Assembly: GCA_028554755.1 (NCBI GenBank) | Contig: JAPTOF010000008.1 | Location: forward strand, 12,712,501 to 12,776,500 | Length of the DNA: 64,000 nucleotides | Direction of reading: 5' to 3' | Source: Cordia subcordata | Lineage: Eukaryota > Streptophyta > Magnoliopsida > Boraginales > Cordiaceae | In this document: positions 46,846 through 59,300 of the stretch, piece after piece | Layout: each line of letters starts with the position of its first letter | How positions within the stretch are numbered: the stretch's first letter is position 1 | The notes under the pieces: generated by a model | The model's input: the letters and a program-made list of their open reading frames with translations, nothing else | What the model was told of the DNA's origin: nothing | Databases searched by the model: none | Made by a program: the position numbers and the translations under genes

Positions 46846-46887
46846 TTGACCCCTTTAACATTATGTGGCTTCGTCTATGATTATGGC

Positions 46888-47120
46888 ATCATGTCTATGA
46901 CGAATATGTCAGACTTACCATTAAACATATTATTTTGTGCCTTTCCAAATGCTAATTGACTATTGCAATATATGATGATAGGAGGCACAGGTGTAAACTA
47001 GTTTGGCATATCTTCTAAGAAACTTTGGAGCCACTCCACTTCTTTCCCAGTCTTGTCTAAAGCTATGAATTTAGATTTCATTCTATAGTAGACCTAGCTA
47101 TACACGTTTGTTAAGAATAT
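46888..47120 (-). pseudogene. Copia F RNase H, N-terminal part
   Basis: The minus strand reads MKSKFIALDKTGKEVEWLQS, then FLEDMPN, and later DSQLAFGKAQNNMFNGKS and RHIRHRHDA up to the hAT target duplication. The DSQ block and the RHIR block are typical of copia RNase H. Confidence 0.85.
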
Positions 47121-48430
47121 TTCCAGGAAACAACTGCACCTCCCAAAGTAAAAATATATCCACTAGTGTCATTTGAGTTGTGAATATTTGATATCCAATT
47201 CACATGATTTTATCCTTCTAGTATAGCTGGATATCTAGTATATTACAGCCCAAAGTTCAAAGTATACTTAAATATCTTAGAACTCTGACTATTGTTATCC
47301 AGGGATCTCTTCCTGGATTGTTAATATATCTATTTAACTTACTTATTGTGTATGCTATATTAGGTCTTGTACAATTCATAACATACATTAAACTCTCAAT
47401 AATTCAAGAATACTCTAATTGAGCTTCATTCTTACCAGTATTTCTTTCTCGATGTATTCTCGTATTAATAGGTGTTTTTACAAACTCGTTTCTCCTTAAT
47501 GAAATTTCTCAAGAATCTTCTCAATATAATTGATTGAGATAAAATGAGTCCTTCAAATGTTTTGGTAATTTTAATACCCAATATAACATCTGCTACACCT
47601 AGATGTTTCATGTCAAATTTACTGGTCAACATTCTTTAGTATCCTTAATGATGTTACTATTGCTTCCCATGATAAGCGTATTATCTACATAAAGACAAAC
47701 AATGACATATTCCATTTTAGTGTCTTTCATATAGACATATTTATTACACTCATTGATTTTAAATCCATTAGAAATCATAACTTGATCAAATGTTTCACGA
47801 CATTGTTTCGGAGCTTTTTTTAAACCATCTAATGATTTAACAATTTTACAGACTTTCTTGTCTCCCAGGGATACCCCAGCGGTAAGAGTTGGAGATGGGT
47901 ACGACTCATGATCCGGGTTTGAATCTAGTCCCCTGCCCTGGGTTGAGTGCTATCAACTTAACTGGTGCACAGTATAGGGGACGTGTCGTGTATCCAATGT
48001 TTGCTAGTTGGTGGTCGAGCTTTGCTGGATATACTGGTGGTTGAGCTCTGCCCATTGAATTTTCCTTGTTGCGGAAAAAAAGCTTACAGACTTTATTTTC
48101 TTTTCCAAGAACCACAAATCTCTTTGGTTGTTCCATAAAAAATTTTTCATTTAAATCCTCATTTAAGAAAGTTGTCTTAACACACATTTGATGTATCTCT
48201 AGCTTGTTTATAGCTGCAAATGCTATTAATATTCTTATGGATGTTATTCTAGTGATCGGTGAAAATGTATCAAAGTAGTCAAGGCCTTCTTTTTGCTTGT
48301 AGCCTTTAACTACAAGCCATGCGTTATATATATCAATTGATCATTTTGCTTTCATTTCCTTTTAAAAATCCACTTGTGCCCTAAAGGTTTATTTCTCGGA
48401 TGAAGGTCCACTAGCTCCTAAGTATGATTC
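47121..48430 (-). pseudogene. Copia F reverse transcriptase remnant
   Basis: The minus strand at 48100-48187 reads VKTTFLNEDLNEKFFMEQPK, then LGKENKVCKL. After the SINE, RT continues near 47690-47830 (IVCLYVDNTLIMGSNSNIIK). The catalytic YVDD is YVDN. The 47150-47640 part is the RT end and connection, with several stops. The SINE (47857-48083) interrupts it after VCKL. Confidence 0.85.
47857..48083 (+). mobile_element. tRNA-derived SINE (copy 2) in copia F RT
   Basis: 227 bp between perfect direct repeats TTACAGACTTT (47846-47856, 48084-48094). ACCCCAGCGGTAAGAGTTGG resembles a tRNA 5' half with A box, and ATCCGGGTTTGAATCT is a B box. The right end is A-rich (GCGGAAAAAAAGC). It shares its whole length with the SINE at 56142-56375. 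Confidence 0.9.
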
Positions 48431-49500
48431 TGCATGATAGATTCATTTTCACTATTTATGGCCACTTTTTAATTTGGAGCTTCAAAAGTCAACATTGCTT
48501 TCTTGAAAGTCTCATTCTTCAATAGATAGGTTAGAAAATTAAGACCAAAGAAAATTAAGACCAAAGGACTTAAACGTTCTAATGGCTCTTGCTTCATCTT
48601 GTTTCATCTTCATTTATAAGACTCATGGTTTATCTTTTCTTCATGATTACTCTCACGAGTTCTTTTGAATGAACTGTGATCTTGTACACTTTCCAAAGAA
48701 AAATATTTTTCCAAAAATAAGCATTTCTTGATTTTATAATTGTACTGACATGAATGTCATCAATTTCAGATTTGTACACAAGAAACCAATATCTTGAGCT
48801 TTTATTTACACACCCATTGAATATGCAATCAAGAGTCTTAGGTCTAATCTTAACCATTTTTGAAGTTGGAATTACTACTTTTGCTAGACATCCCTACACT
48901 TTTAAATATTGGAAAGAAGGTGGCCGACTTTTCCATAACTAATAAGGTGTCTTTCTTAATTTCTTAAGGGATAGCTTATTAAGTATGTCGCAATTAAAAT
49001 AGCCTCCCCCCAAAAGTTTTAAGATAAATTGAATTTATAAATAAAACATTCATCATCTCTTTCAAGATTTAATTTTTTCATTCTGCAATCCATTTTTACT
49101 GAGGTGAATAAGGAGCTTTTGTTTGATTAACTATTTCATGTTCAACATAGTATTTCAAAAGGAAATACATATTTTTCTCCTCTATCACCTCTTTAAACTT
49201 TTATCTTTTTGCTTAATTGAATTTCTACCTCACTTTTGTATTGTTTATATACTTCCAAAGCTTCAGCTTTACTTCGTAATAGATAAACATAACAAAATCT
49301 CATGCAATCATCTATAAAAGTGATAGCATACTTTTTACCACATCTTGTATACACAAATTTTAAGTCACATGTATCACTATGAATTAATTGTAATGGTTTT
49401 GAACTTTTTTCTATTGATTTAAAAAAGGTCTAGTTAATTTTTCACATTTATCATGTGACATAAAGTGAATATTAGGCAATAAACCTAACTAGTTTATTTA
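48431..49500 (-). pseudogene. Copia F integrase remnant
   Basis: 48630-48857 reads KIRPKTLDCIFNGCVNKSSR, then YWFLVYKSEIDDIHVSTIIK, the copia integrase C-terminal region. The stretch to about 49500 contains the core in broken frames. In this type of copia the sequence leads on to RT through a spacer, as seen here. Confidence 0.75.
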
Positions 49501-49528
49501 AGAATCAAAATTTACATAGCCTAATCTA

Positions 49529-50884
49529 TTATACCATAAATTTGGAGACACCAAAGTAAGCAGAAAAGTTATTATTCTTAGCATCAATAGTAACATCAGT
49601 CGGTATTGCCTTGGGTACAATAGCCATTACATTTAGTTTAAATAGACCATCACACAAGTACCCTTTCCCTACACACATCCCATTCTTTGTGAGTACAAAT
49701 TTGCTAAACTCAAACACTAGCCTAAAGCCATTCTTGCACAACAATGATCTAGAAAAAAGATTGTTTTGAATGTTTGGCATGTGTAGCATGTTGTTAAGAC
49801 TTAGTTCTTTTCCTAACATCATTTTTAGAACCATTTTCGCTGTTCCTTACACCTTTGATATGGACAAATTTTCCCATGAATAATGTTTCTTCACCAACAG
49901 CAGGTTGATATATGGTGAATATATTTCTCTCATAACACACATGTTGGGTAGCTCCGATGTCTACCCACTATTGCTTAGAATTCCCTACTAGGTTGATCTC
50001 TAATAACACTACTGATAGATTCATGTCAAACACGTCATCAACGAAATTGTCCACCTTAGTCACATTGGCTTGAGAGGCTCTTCCTTTCTGGATTGCCTTG
50101 AATTTTACAATGCTTATAATCTTTGGCTCAATGTCTAGCCTTGCCACAAAGAAAATAATTGCAATCAAACTTCTTTTTCTTGTTATTGCCACTATCGTGA
50201 CTCTACCCAAAATGCTTTCTCTTTTTGTTGTTAGATCTACCTTGTCTCCACAACATTGACTTTAGACTTCATTGAATGATTTCTAGTCGGTCTCTCAGAG
50301 ATACGTTCATGTTCTTCTATCATTAGTCTCACAATTAAGTCCTCATTTTTCATTTCTCTATGCTTATGCCTTAAATAATTTTTGAAATCTTTCCAAGCAG
50401 GGGGTAAATTTTCCATTAGTGTAGCCACCTAGAAGGTTCACCAAGTTTTATACCTTTAGCATGAATCTTATGCTATATCAATTGAAATTCTTGGATTTGA
50501 CACATAATTATTTTGGAATCTACCATTTTAAAGTCTAGAAATTTTTCAACGACGAATTTCTTTGTGCCAGCATCCTTAATCTTATATTTCTTGTCCAATG
50601 ATTCCCATAATACCTTAATAGTTTTGATTGGACTATACATATTGTACAAAGCATTGCTAATCCATTAAGGATATAGTCTTTGCATAGAAAATCTGAATGT
50701 TTCCATGTATTCACAGCCACAACAGTTTTCATATCAGGATTGTCATCTAACTCTGATGGATCCTCTTGCAAAAACCTTGCCAAATTCAAAGTGGTAAAAT
50801 AAAATAACAATTTTTGTTCCCACAATTTAACCTCTCAGGTTTTTCTCTATGTGCAATGAGGATAAGAGTTAGTTCATACATCTC
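49529..50884 (-). pseudogene. Copia F gag-protease, copy 1
   Basis: 49529-49834 reads LGKELSLNNMLHMPNIQNNL, then FEFSKFVLTKNGMCVGKGYL, the part from late protease into GAG-pre-integrase. 50237-50428 reads LPPAWKDFKNYLRHKHREMK, then EDLIVRLMIEEHERISE, a UBN2 gag segment. 50535-50825 is the gag start. The copy adjoins integrase at its 3' side. It is closely related to copy 2 to its right. Confidence 0.85.
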
Positions 50885-52080
50885 TTTCTTTGTGAGTACA
50901 AATTTGTCAAACTCAAACACTAGTCTAAAACCATTTTTGCACAACAGTCATCCAGAAACTAGATTCTTCTGAATGTCTGGCACGTGTAGCATGCTGTTAA
51001 GACTTCGTTCTTTTCTCGACATCATTCTCAAAACTACTTTTCGTGTTCCTTGCACCTTTGATATGGATGAAATTCCCATAAATAATGTTTCTTTACCAGA
51101 GGGAGGGTGATATCTGGTGAACATGTTTCTCTTGGAACACACATTTTAGGTAGTTCCAATGTCCATCCACTATTGCTTAGGATTCCTTACTAGGTTGACC
51201 TCTAATAATGCTGCTGATAGATTCATGTCAGATCATGACATCAACCAAGTTGTCCACTTCAGTCATGTTGACTTGAGAGGTTCTTTCTTTATTGAATTCC
51301 CTTGAATTTTACATTGCGTACAATCTTTGGCTCGACGTCCAACCTTAGCACAAATAAAATACTTGTGATCAAACTTCTTTTTCTTGTTATTGCCAGCATC
51401 GCAACCCCTACCCAAAATGCTTTCTCGTTTTATTGTTAGACCTACCTTGTCTCCACAACACTGGCGTTAGACTCCATTGAATGATTTCCAGAGCTTCTCT
51501 TAGAGATACGACTATGTTCTTCTATCCTTAATCTCACAATCAAGTCCTCGAGTTTCATTTCTCTATGCTTATGCTTTAAATAATTTTTGAGATCTTTCCA
51601 AGCAAGGGGTAACTTTTCCACTAGTGCAACCACTTGGAATAGTTCACCAAGTTCTATACTTTAGCATGAATCTCATACTGTATTAATTGAAATTCTTGGA
51701 TTTGACTCACAACTATTTTGAAATCTATCATTTTAAAGTTAAGAAATTTTCTAACGACGAAATTATTTGTGCCAGCATCCCCAATGTTATATTTCCTGTC
51801 TAATGATTCCTACAGTGCCTTGGCAATTTTGATTGGACTATACACATTATACAAAGTGTTGTATAATCCATTAAGGATATAGTTTTTGTACAAAAAATTT
51901 GAATGTTTTCGTGCATTCACGGCCACAATAGTTGTCTATCAAGATTATCACCCAATTTTGATGGTTCCTCTTGCATAAACCTTGCCAAATTTAAGGTGTT
52001 CAAATAGAATAACATTTTTTTATTTCCACACTTTAAAATCATTCCCATTAAACCTCTTAAGTTTTTTTTCTATGTCCAAT
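50885..52080 (-). pseudogene. Copia F gag-protease, copy 2
   Basis: 50948-51142 reads RKERSLNSMLHVPDIQKNLV and 51442-51633 reads LPLAWKDLKNYLKHKHREMK, then EDLIVRLRIEEHSRISK, matching copy 1 segment by segment about 1.2 kb away. It starts inside the GAG-pre-integrase region (CTTTGTGAGTACAAATTTG) and extends to the gag start near 52060. No integrase or RT belongs to it. Confidence 0.85.
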
Positions 52081-55000
52081 AGGGGTAGTAATTGGTGCCA
52101 CTAAAGGTATTGACATCAAAGGCACAATAGCATTTCTTAGGGATATATTATTTTCAGATCTATTTTGTTCGGTCACAAGAACACTAGTATTATCAATTAG
52201 CATTTTTCTTCTCACAAAATAGGAATTTATATGATTATTTTATGCAAATTGGTATTACTCAAATTTAGAAGTAATAATTCCCTTGAGGAATTAACTAATG
52301 TTGTCACTGACCAACTAAAGAAACTAAGGAACCAAAAAGAAATTATAGTTTAACAAAAAATGGAAATTAGTTGTCAATAACCAACTAAAGATACTAAGGA
52401 ACCAAAAAGAAATTATAGTTTAATAGAAAACTGAAATTTGTTCCAATTTTAATTATTTTTTTTTATTAAAAAGGGGACCAATTTGGGTGGGTTTTTAAAA
52501 TTAGCATAATTTTTTTTCGAACAATAGCAACTAGTTTGACTATCTTTGTTAAATATTGAGGATAAATATGAATGTTTATAAACAACAGGAATTAGTTTGA
52601 CTATATTTGTGAAAATCAAAAGCTACATTGAATATTTTTTAAACAAAAGACTATTTTTTGGTTTAAAAAATCAATTTGAAAATTAAAGAAATAATAGGGA
52701 CTATTTGTAAAATTACCCCTTCAAATGGATTTAAATCTCCTTATAACATATAATCCTACAAAAAAGCTAGAATTTTACTCGTGCATTGCACAGGTCTTAT
52801 TGTTGTACATTTTATAGTTTTAATTTAAATATATAAGTAAATAAGGTTTTCATTGAATAAATTATAAAATATAATAAATTGAATTATATTTTGAATAGAT
52901 TATTTTATAATATAAATGGATTTAAGTTTGGTATTGATTGGCTTATATAAAATTTTGAATTGTAAATTAAGTTTTTTTCAAAAGCAACAACAGTTAATGA
53001 ATGAGAAAAGCTTGTTGTATATTAGACTTGAGTATACACATGGCAGACTCAAATTTAAGGGAATTTTGACGGGAAAAAGCTAAGGTTTGAAATTAAGTTT
53101 CGGATAATAATTTTATAGACTATTTGAAAAAATTCGTTTGCAAATCCAACTTTTTATGTTTGGTAAGGCATTATTAAAATGTGGAATTCATTAGGAATTC
53201 CAAGATTTGTAGATTCTGGATTTACTCTAGTTATATTCAGATCTTAACTTAAGAACTGGAATTTGCAATTTTCACAAAAAAATTTATGAAGTCAAAAATA
53301 TTCTTATAATTATTAATATAATACAACACTACTCTTTTTCATATAATCCTATTTTTTAGCCCTAATAACTATAAAAGAAGAACGACGCCTACATACTTTG
53401 CTGAGAAGTCTATCTACAACACTAGCGTACTTTGCAGAGAAGGTACACTATTTTTTTTTTTTGGTCAAGAGAGAAGGTACACTAATTTACTGTTAAAATT
53501 AACTTATAGCTGCATGTCTACAAAAGATTACCGATTGTTTAAGAAAAAATGGATAAATGATTAACTTGGAAAATGAGTAATTAGTTGCTTGGAAAAGGAA
53601 TAAATCTTATTATATGGCAATTTTAATGTCAATAAAACAATAAAAGGTATTTAAGTAAAATATGCATATTAATTTTAATTTCATATGTATTTCAAATACA
53701 ATTTGGATTTACAAATGATATAATTGATTTAAAATTGTTTTATATATCTGATCCAAACAAAAGCATTCATTTATAAATACAATTCTTTAAATTCATTTAC
53801 AAATAAAATGAATTTCATATTTCAAGATTTTCTAAACACTATGCTAGCGTATATAATAGATTCCAAACAGATTGTGATATCATTTAGATTATCCGGAATA
53901 AAGATGAATAATTCCACTAATAGTCTGCAAAGTCAATTAACCACTACCTACAGTAAACACGTAGAGGATAACAAACGAGTGAGGACTTTATTTCGCTGCT
54001 TTCTCCAACTCAATCATTCCCTCAATATTCTCTTTTGGGTGCATTGGTGAAGCTGCACTCTGAGATTCCATTCCAACATGCATGTCTTCAATTGTTGACT
54101 TTTAAGTCTTTAACAATTGAACCTTTTAAAAAGAAATTAAATTGAGCATTTGTTTCCCTCTTCTCTGAAAGTAAAACGTTTTAAGTGTTTGAAAAAATCA
54201 CTCTTTTTAAAAGTTATATAATAAGTTACGTTGTTAGGAAGGTGGTAACTGCGATAACACAAATTCTATTCTCAAAATAGCTTTTCTTTCACCCTTCCAA
54301 CTCGTTTGTTATATGAAGCTTAAAAACGTTACCCTAATTCATCTCAAGTAGGTAATCAAATTTTTAAGTTACCCCAATTGAAAGATAAAAAAATGTTATA
54401 TGAAGAGTTTTTTTTCTTTTTTCCCCCTAAAATGAGCCTAAATTTCAAGTAGGAGCTTTCTTATGCCTCCTCAGAATAGAAGATAGATTTTAGAAATTTG
54501 ATTAGCGGTCCAATGTGGTTTAAAAATATATACCATAATTGAAAGCAAACAAATAACTAAATAAAAAGATGTTTTACTAAAACGAACCTAAATTGTCAGT
54601 AGAAGATAGCTTTCCTATACCTTATCAGAATAGAGGAGAGCTTTTAGAAATATTATTACCTAGAAAATCTCAAAGCATCAATTCTTCACAAAATTACAAT
54701 ACCCTCTGGCCTCTTTTGAATCTCGAGAGACAACAGTACTGTATTTATTGAGGAAGATAACAATGATATAAAATAATTTAAATTTTAAAAGTTACTCACC
54801 CTATAAGGATTTGGAATATATATGGTCTGAATATACCTGATCATAAACTATGTATGAGTACTGTTTAATTATATCTCCAGTCTTCTTGTAGCCAATGTTA
54901 ATTTTTATTGGGTTTTTACCTTAAGAAGAATCCTTCTGCGAGATATTTATAATTATAAACAAGTTGGGATTAGTTGTTATTTTCATTTCAACAAACAAAA

Positions 55001-55835
55001 GACTATCATACACGCTGTCGCGCTAGGAGTCGACATGACGTCTCCTTTCTTGTTCAAGGGAGAACCATCACTGGATGTGATTCCAAAGCCGAACATTAAT
55101 CGAGAAACTCATAGACTTGGGTAGGGAAGTAGAAGGACATATACTTTAATCCCCATAGCAGGATAGTAGCGTATATGAGTTATTATAGTTGTTGTACACT
55201 TTTCTTTTATTCGAATACACCTAGCTCTGCTCTGGCAGAACTTTGTTTTGACTCTGTTAGCTCTGTTGCTTATCACTTTGTTCTTCATTGTTTTATTTGT
55301 CAAATAGCTCGTTTCCGCCTTCTTAGGTCATTATCTCTCTTCGACATAATACTCCTCTCGCTTCTGTGGGTCAACCTCACTGGAATTCAGCAATAGCCAA
55401 TTTCTCATGGACTTTCATTGGCATAAATAATATGTACATAACAATAGTTTTATATAGTAGATTAACCTTGGATAAAAATTTACTGAAAGAACTTAGACAT
55501 GGGGTAAGCTTAGTGAGAGTCAAAGTGGGCCTGTTTCTGCTGACTATGTCACAAAACTTCAGCACCGAAAGGGTTTCAAGTATGACAAAGCGCTGAAGGG
55601 CCCATACCAAAGCAATGGGAGAAGACATAAACAAGTCATTTAAAGAAAAGTGACCATTCTGAATCAAAGAAACATGGAGGTGTCTGACTAGGCCTTTTGT
55701 GGCCCAGAGTTGCCTGCCCCTCTTCCTTGATCTTGTCTCCCTTTTAGTGGCTATTCAGCCTCATCAGTTTGTCCACCACCACCCTCTCTCATTTCATCTC
55801 AGTAGTCAGGCATTAAAAAATTATTTCTTAATTTG
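52081..55835. other. Non-coding stretch, no gene established
   Basis: AT-rich up to about 55000. It holds the 70-bp tandem repeat at 52301-52440. From 55000 to 55835 base composition is more balanced. On the plus strand an open 48-codon stretch at 55497-55640 reads TWGKLSESQSGPVSADYVTK, then LQHRKGFKYDKALKGPYQ, which looks protein-like but has no start and no recognised domain. It could be an exon fragment of a lost or captured gene. Confidence 0.45.
52301..52440. repeat. 70-bp tandem duplication
   Basis: Units 52301-52370 and 52371-52440 share CCAACTAAAG, ACTAAGGAACCAAAAAGAAA and TTATAGTTTAA, with a few differences. Confidence 0.92.
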
Positions 55836-55849
55836 CCTTGGCACTCTTA

Positions 55850-56100
55850 AAAGGGTTAACCAAAGGAGAACCCCTTTCCCACTTGGCCAGAGGCCCCTTA
55901 ACCAGGCGGGAGGTAAATCGAGGGATGTGCGTGAGTGGCAGCCCGACCAGGGAGAGGACCAACGGGCGTGGAAATCCAGCAACAGCCCCCGCAATATTTC
56001 AGCGGAGTACTGCCGCCACACGGACTCGATCCCGCGTTGTCAGGGTGTCTCCACCTTAATCACCTGGCCACTTACCAACTCATCTATGCCCCTGGGGGCA
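55850..56100 (-). mobile_element. tRNA-derived SINE (family 2)
   Basis: 251 bp flanked by a perfect 14-bp duplication CCTTGGCACTCTTA (55836-55849, 56101-56114). On the minus strand it begins TGCCCCCAGGGGCATAGATG, with an A-box-like GATGAGTTGGTAAGTGG and a B-box-like GGGATCGAGTCC. It is strikingly GC-rich against the AT-rich flanks. The perfect long duplication suggests a fairly recent insertion. It differs from the SINEs at 47857 and 56142. Confidence 0.85.
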
Positions 56101-56141
56101 CCTTGGCACTCTTACTTTGATGGGAACATTGACTAAGCAAT

Positions 56142-56375
56142 CTTGTCCCTCAAGGTGTCTCAACAGCAAGAATACGAAACGGACACATCTTACAAATCGA
56201 GTTCGAATTTAGTCTCTTATCCTAAGTTGAGTACCCTCGACTTAATTGATACACTGTATAGAGGACATGATCTGCATGCATCTGAACTTTGCCAGTTGGT
56301 GGTTAGGCTCCAATGGTGTTTCCATTATTGGACTCTGCCAACTATATTTTCCTTTGTCGCAAATGGAAAAAAAAA
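56142..56375 (+). mobile_element. tRNA-derived SINE (copy 3)
   Basis: 234 bp, colinear with 47857-48083: CTTGTCCCTCAAGG start, B box GAGTTCGAATTTAG, GTTGAGTACCCTCGACTTAA, TGCCAGTTGGTGGTTAGGCTC and a terminal A run at 56367-56375. The flanks TGACTAAGCAAT (56130-56141) and TGACAAAGCCAT (56376-56387) are an aged duplication (10 of 12 equal). Confidence 0.88.
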
Positions 56376-56387
56376 TGACAAAGCCAT

Positions 56388-59300
56388 AAAATGTCATTGT
56401 ATGATTTGAAACTTACCCATTTGAGTTATAGAAATAATCTCGTTTTGAAAATGAGAAGGTAGTTAAGGTTGTATGAAATACTTTCCAAATAAGCTATGAT
56501 CCTTTCTCGAACTTTACACGTAGCAAAAATTTTATCCACCAAATTATCCTTTTATATTCTTAATCTTTTACTAAACACAAAAATGTATTAAGGTTGCATA
56601 TAATATATACGCAAAGAGGTCAAGCCCCTTTATTCCCTTGGATATTCTTAATCTAGGTTCGATATTCTTCCCATGCAAGAATGATCCCTTTCAAGTTTGC
56701 CAACTTTTTGACAAACTAAAGAAGCAAAACAGTAAGTGATATTAGCAGCATATTTATAAGCTAAAGATAGGATTAATAGGGCCACAGAATTCTAAGTCTC
56801 ATTTATAACCTTTATATTCATAAATCTGTTACTAGATTCAATTAACAGTTCCTTAATTGATTTCAAAAAGTAATTCTTGGTGGGAAAAGTCCATTCAACT
56901 TTGCTTATTTTCAAGTCCTTATAAGCATTTGGTGCTTATAAAGAGAAAATTACTTATTATTCAATTACAAATAAGCAAAGATGTGTTTGAATAACATAAG
57001 CTTATAAGATATTGACATACTTGGTGAATAAGTACTTATGAATACTAATATTAGTTAAAATGACAAAAAAACATATCTCTAATTAATGTTAAGTGGGAGT
57101 AGTTATATTGTAACATTGTTAAGTGTTTGAAAGGTAAAAATGTCTCTATAAATTGTGCAATATTGAGTGCTTATGAGCTGCAAAAGTAAAAGTTTATTAC
57201 AGAAAAAGTAGGTAATAGGCACCAATTTTACTACCGCCCATATGGGCATCGACTTTTTTAAAACAATTGTTTGTATGGGTATCATCTTTTTCAAAACACT
57301 AACTATATATAATTCCAGAAAAAAAATCATGCCATATTTCATCTACCTATATATAATTCTAGAAAAAAATTATGCCATATTTCATTTGCAATTCAAACCT
57401 TGAACCTTTCTTAATATAGCATTCTATAATCATACCATCGACCAATCAAGTTAAGAATATATTCATTAATTATCTTATATAATAATATATCTATGTCGTA
57501 ACACCGCCGCCTAATTCTTCATTATTTTATAGTGAAATCACCGTCTATTCTTAGTGTTTTTTTTTGTTTTTTTGTTTTAATAGTGAAGCTAGTCCGAAGA
57601 ACTAATTTTTACCTGCTTAGAAGCTTCTAAAAATGGCCTATAAGCCCTATTACCAAATATGTCAAAAAAAAAATTCACTTGTAAAGTTAGTTTGACCAAT
57701 TTATAAGTTTAGCAAGCCAAACAGTGTCCCACTTAATTTGCTGAAGTAGCATCATGCGTCTTTTCCCATTTTTGTTTTATCGAGAAACATGACCAGCTCA
57801 AGATTTTATGAAATAACCTGATTTATCATTTATCAATGTGGAGAAATTTTACCAATTAGTAGTTCTAACATGGAGAGTTTTATTCTTTAGTACTCCCCTA
57901 TGCAAGTGACCTATATTGAAAAAGTATTTTTGAATAGGAAAAATTGAGATGGAGGAACTAACTAAGTTGAGACAAATTAGAGCTCCACTCAAAAGTCGAC
58001 AAAAGGATCAAATCAAAAGAAGAGATAAAATTGCAATGCGTGGAAAAAATTAAAGCGCAATTCAAATACTCTATTACTATATTAAAAAATATAAGCATAC
58101 TCAATTTTAATATAAATTAATATTAAGTGGAATATCTCTAAACCTTATAAGAAAATATTAAAATCTATGATTTATCAATGTAAATCAATTATGTTCTTTA
58201 CAATTTCATATTCTCACTGATAAATTTTCACTCGAGAGTCAGAGCTACATGCTTCTCATAGAAAACTTATAAAACTCATAAAAACAAGAAAAGAGCACTA
58301 GTAAAATAAATCAAATAGTTATGGCAATCGTAAATTCTTTTAAAACACTTAGATCGAAAAATCTCAAACAAATTAAGACAACATAGTCTAAAGGAAAAGA
58401 GAGAGGACGCAAAAACATGTCTCTCAGGTTTTTAAAAGACAAGATAGGCGTGATTTTAGTAACCAAAAAAGCCTAGAAACTTGTGATTATAAGTTGCAAT
58501 TTGTTTCAAAAGTCGGAAAACCGATCAAGGCCTTGTTGTCAAAGACTGCAAAAAGGATTTTCACATGTCAAAGTAGAGAATCCTTTTAGTAGAAGAAAGA
58601 TTCGACAATAACATTTACAATTAATTGTCCACTACTTACCCTGTATACATGATATATTTTTAAAATATATTAATATTACTTTCCTATTTTATCCAAGTTT
58701 AAAAGTATAAATAAATTGCATCTACTTTACCGTGTGTAGATGATATATTTTTAAATATTTAAAACTAACTAATAACCCTTCTATACTTTTCAAAACTTGA
58801 GTATACTTAGCCCTTTCCATCATATTTCCTATTCATAATTTAGAGCACATGATGAATCCAAATGCAATTTCTTTTCTGCAAAAACAAAAGCAACTTATTA
58901 TTATGTAGTATAATTGCATCAAAACTTCATATGCTTTATTATAAGTGCATGACACCCTTCAGGTGATATTCTTTGCTATAAGTGCATGGTAGCCTCTATT
59001 TTGAAAATATATTAGACTTTTTGCTTTTTCTACTAAAAAAACCAACAGTATTAATTACCAATTGATGTGACATGCTCAGAGTATTAGTTAATTTTGAAAT
59101 TATAAATAGATATTATGCACTTAAAACACTTAAAACAAAATAAAGCGCAAGGAGTTTAAGTGCAATTTATCCTAATATAAGTAACCGATTTCATTTGATT
59201 TAACTTTAATAGTATGTAGCCACTAATTAGATAAGTAAAACTATTCAACCAAGAGAGTAACTAAGAAACAAAAATATAGCACCATCTTTTCTATATAGTC

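Larger units (their letters stand above)
43623..46879 (-). mobile_element. hAT transposon with decayed transposase
   Basis: 3257 bp inserted in the RNase H of copia F. The ends are CAATGATGGAGTTAGA on the left and, on the complement of the right end, CATAGACGAAGCCACA, comparable to the CAGTGGCGGAGCCA ends of plant hAT elements. Both are followed inward by AGGGGTCAA. The 8-bp flanks CTTATGAT (43615-43622) and ATTATGGC (46880-46887) share the central TTATG, consistent with an aged duplication. The host reading frame on both sides fits removal of exactly this segment. It carries a broken transposase gene and an (AAT)n run. Confidence 0.8.
38776..52080 (-). mobile_element. Copia element F, fragmented by nested insertions
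   Basis: Old Ty1/copia element on the minus strand. It can be followed from a 3' LTR (TGTAAATG at 38776-38783, continuing at 42499-42888) through a polypurine tract, RNase H (in two parts), RT, integrase, protease and gag to about 52080. It was split by copia D in the LTR, a 3.26 kb hAT transposon in RNase H and a SINE in RT, and its gag-protease part is tandemly duplicated. Removing the insertions restores copia gene order across each junction. No 5' LTR was found beyond 52080, so the right end is probably lost. Confidence 0.8.

Noticed and set aside
46732..46959. Poly-asparagine protein
   Set aside because: Produced by the (AAT)n microsatellite.
55175..55396. Copia GAG-pre-integrase fragment (VLHCFICQIARFRLL)
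   Set aside because: Weak resemblance only; the LWHxRLGH motif and neighbouring integrase are absent.
56880..57735. Large MITE
   Set aside because: Some inverted AT-rich similarity, but no defined ends or target duplication.
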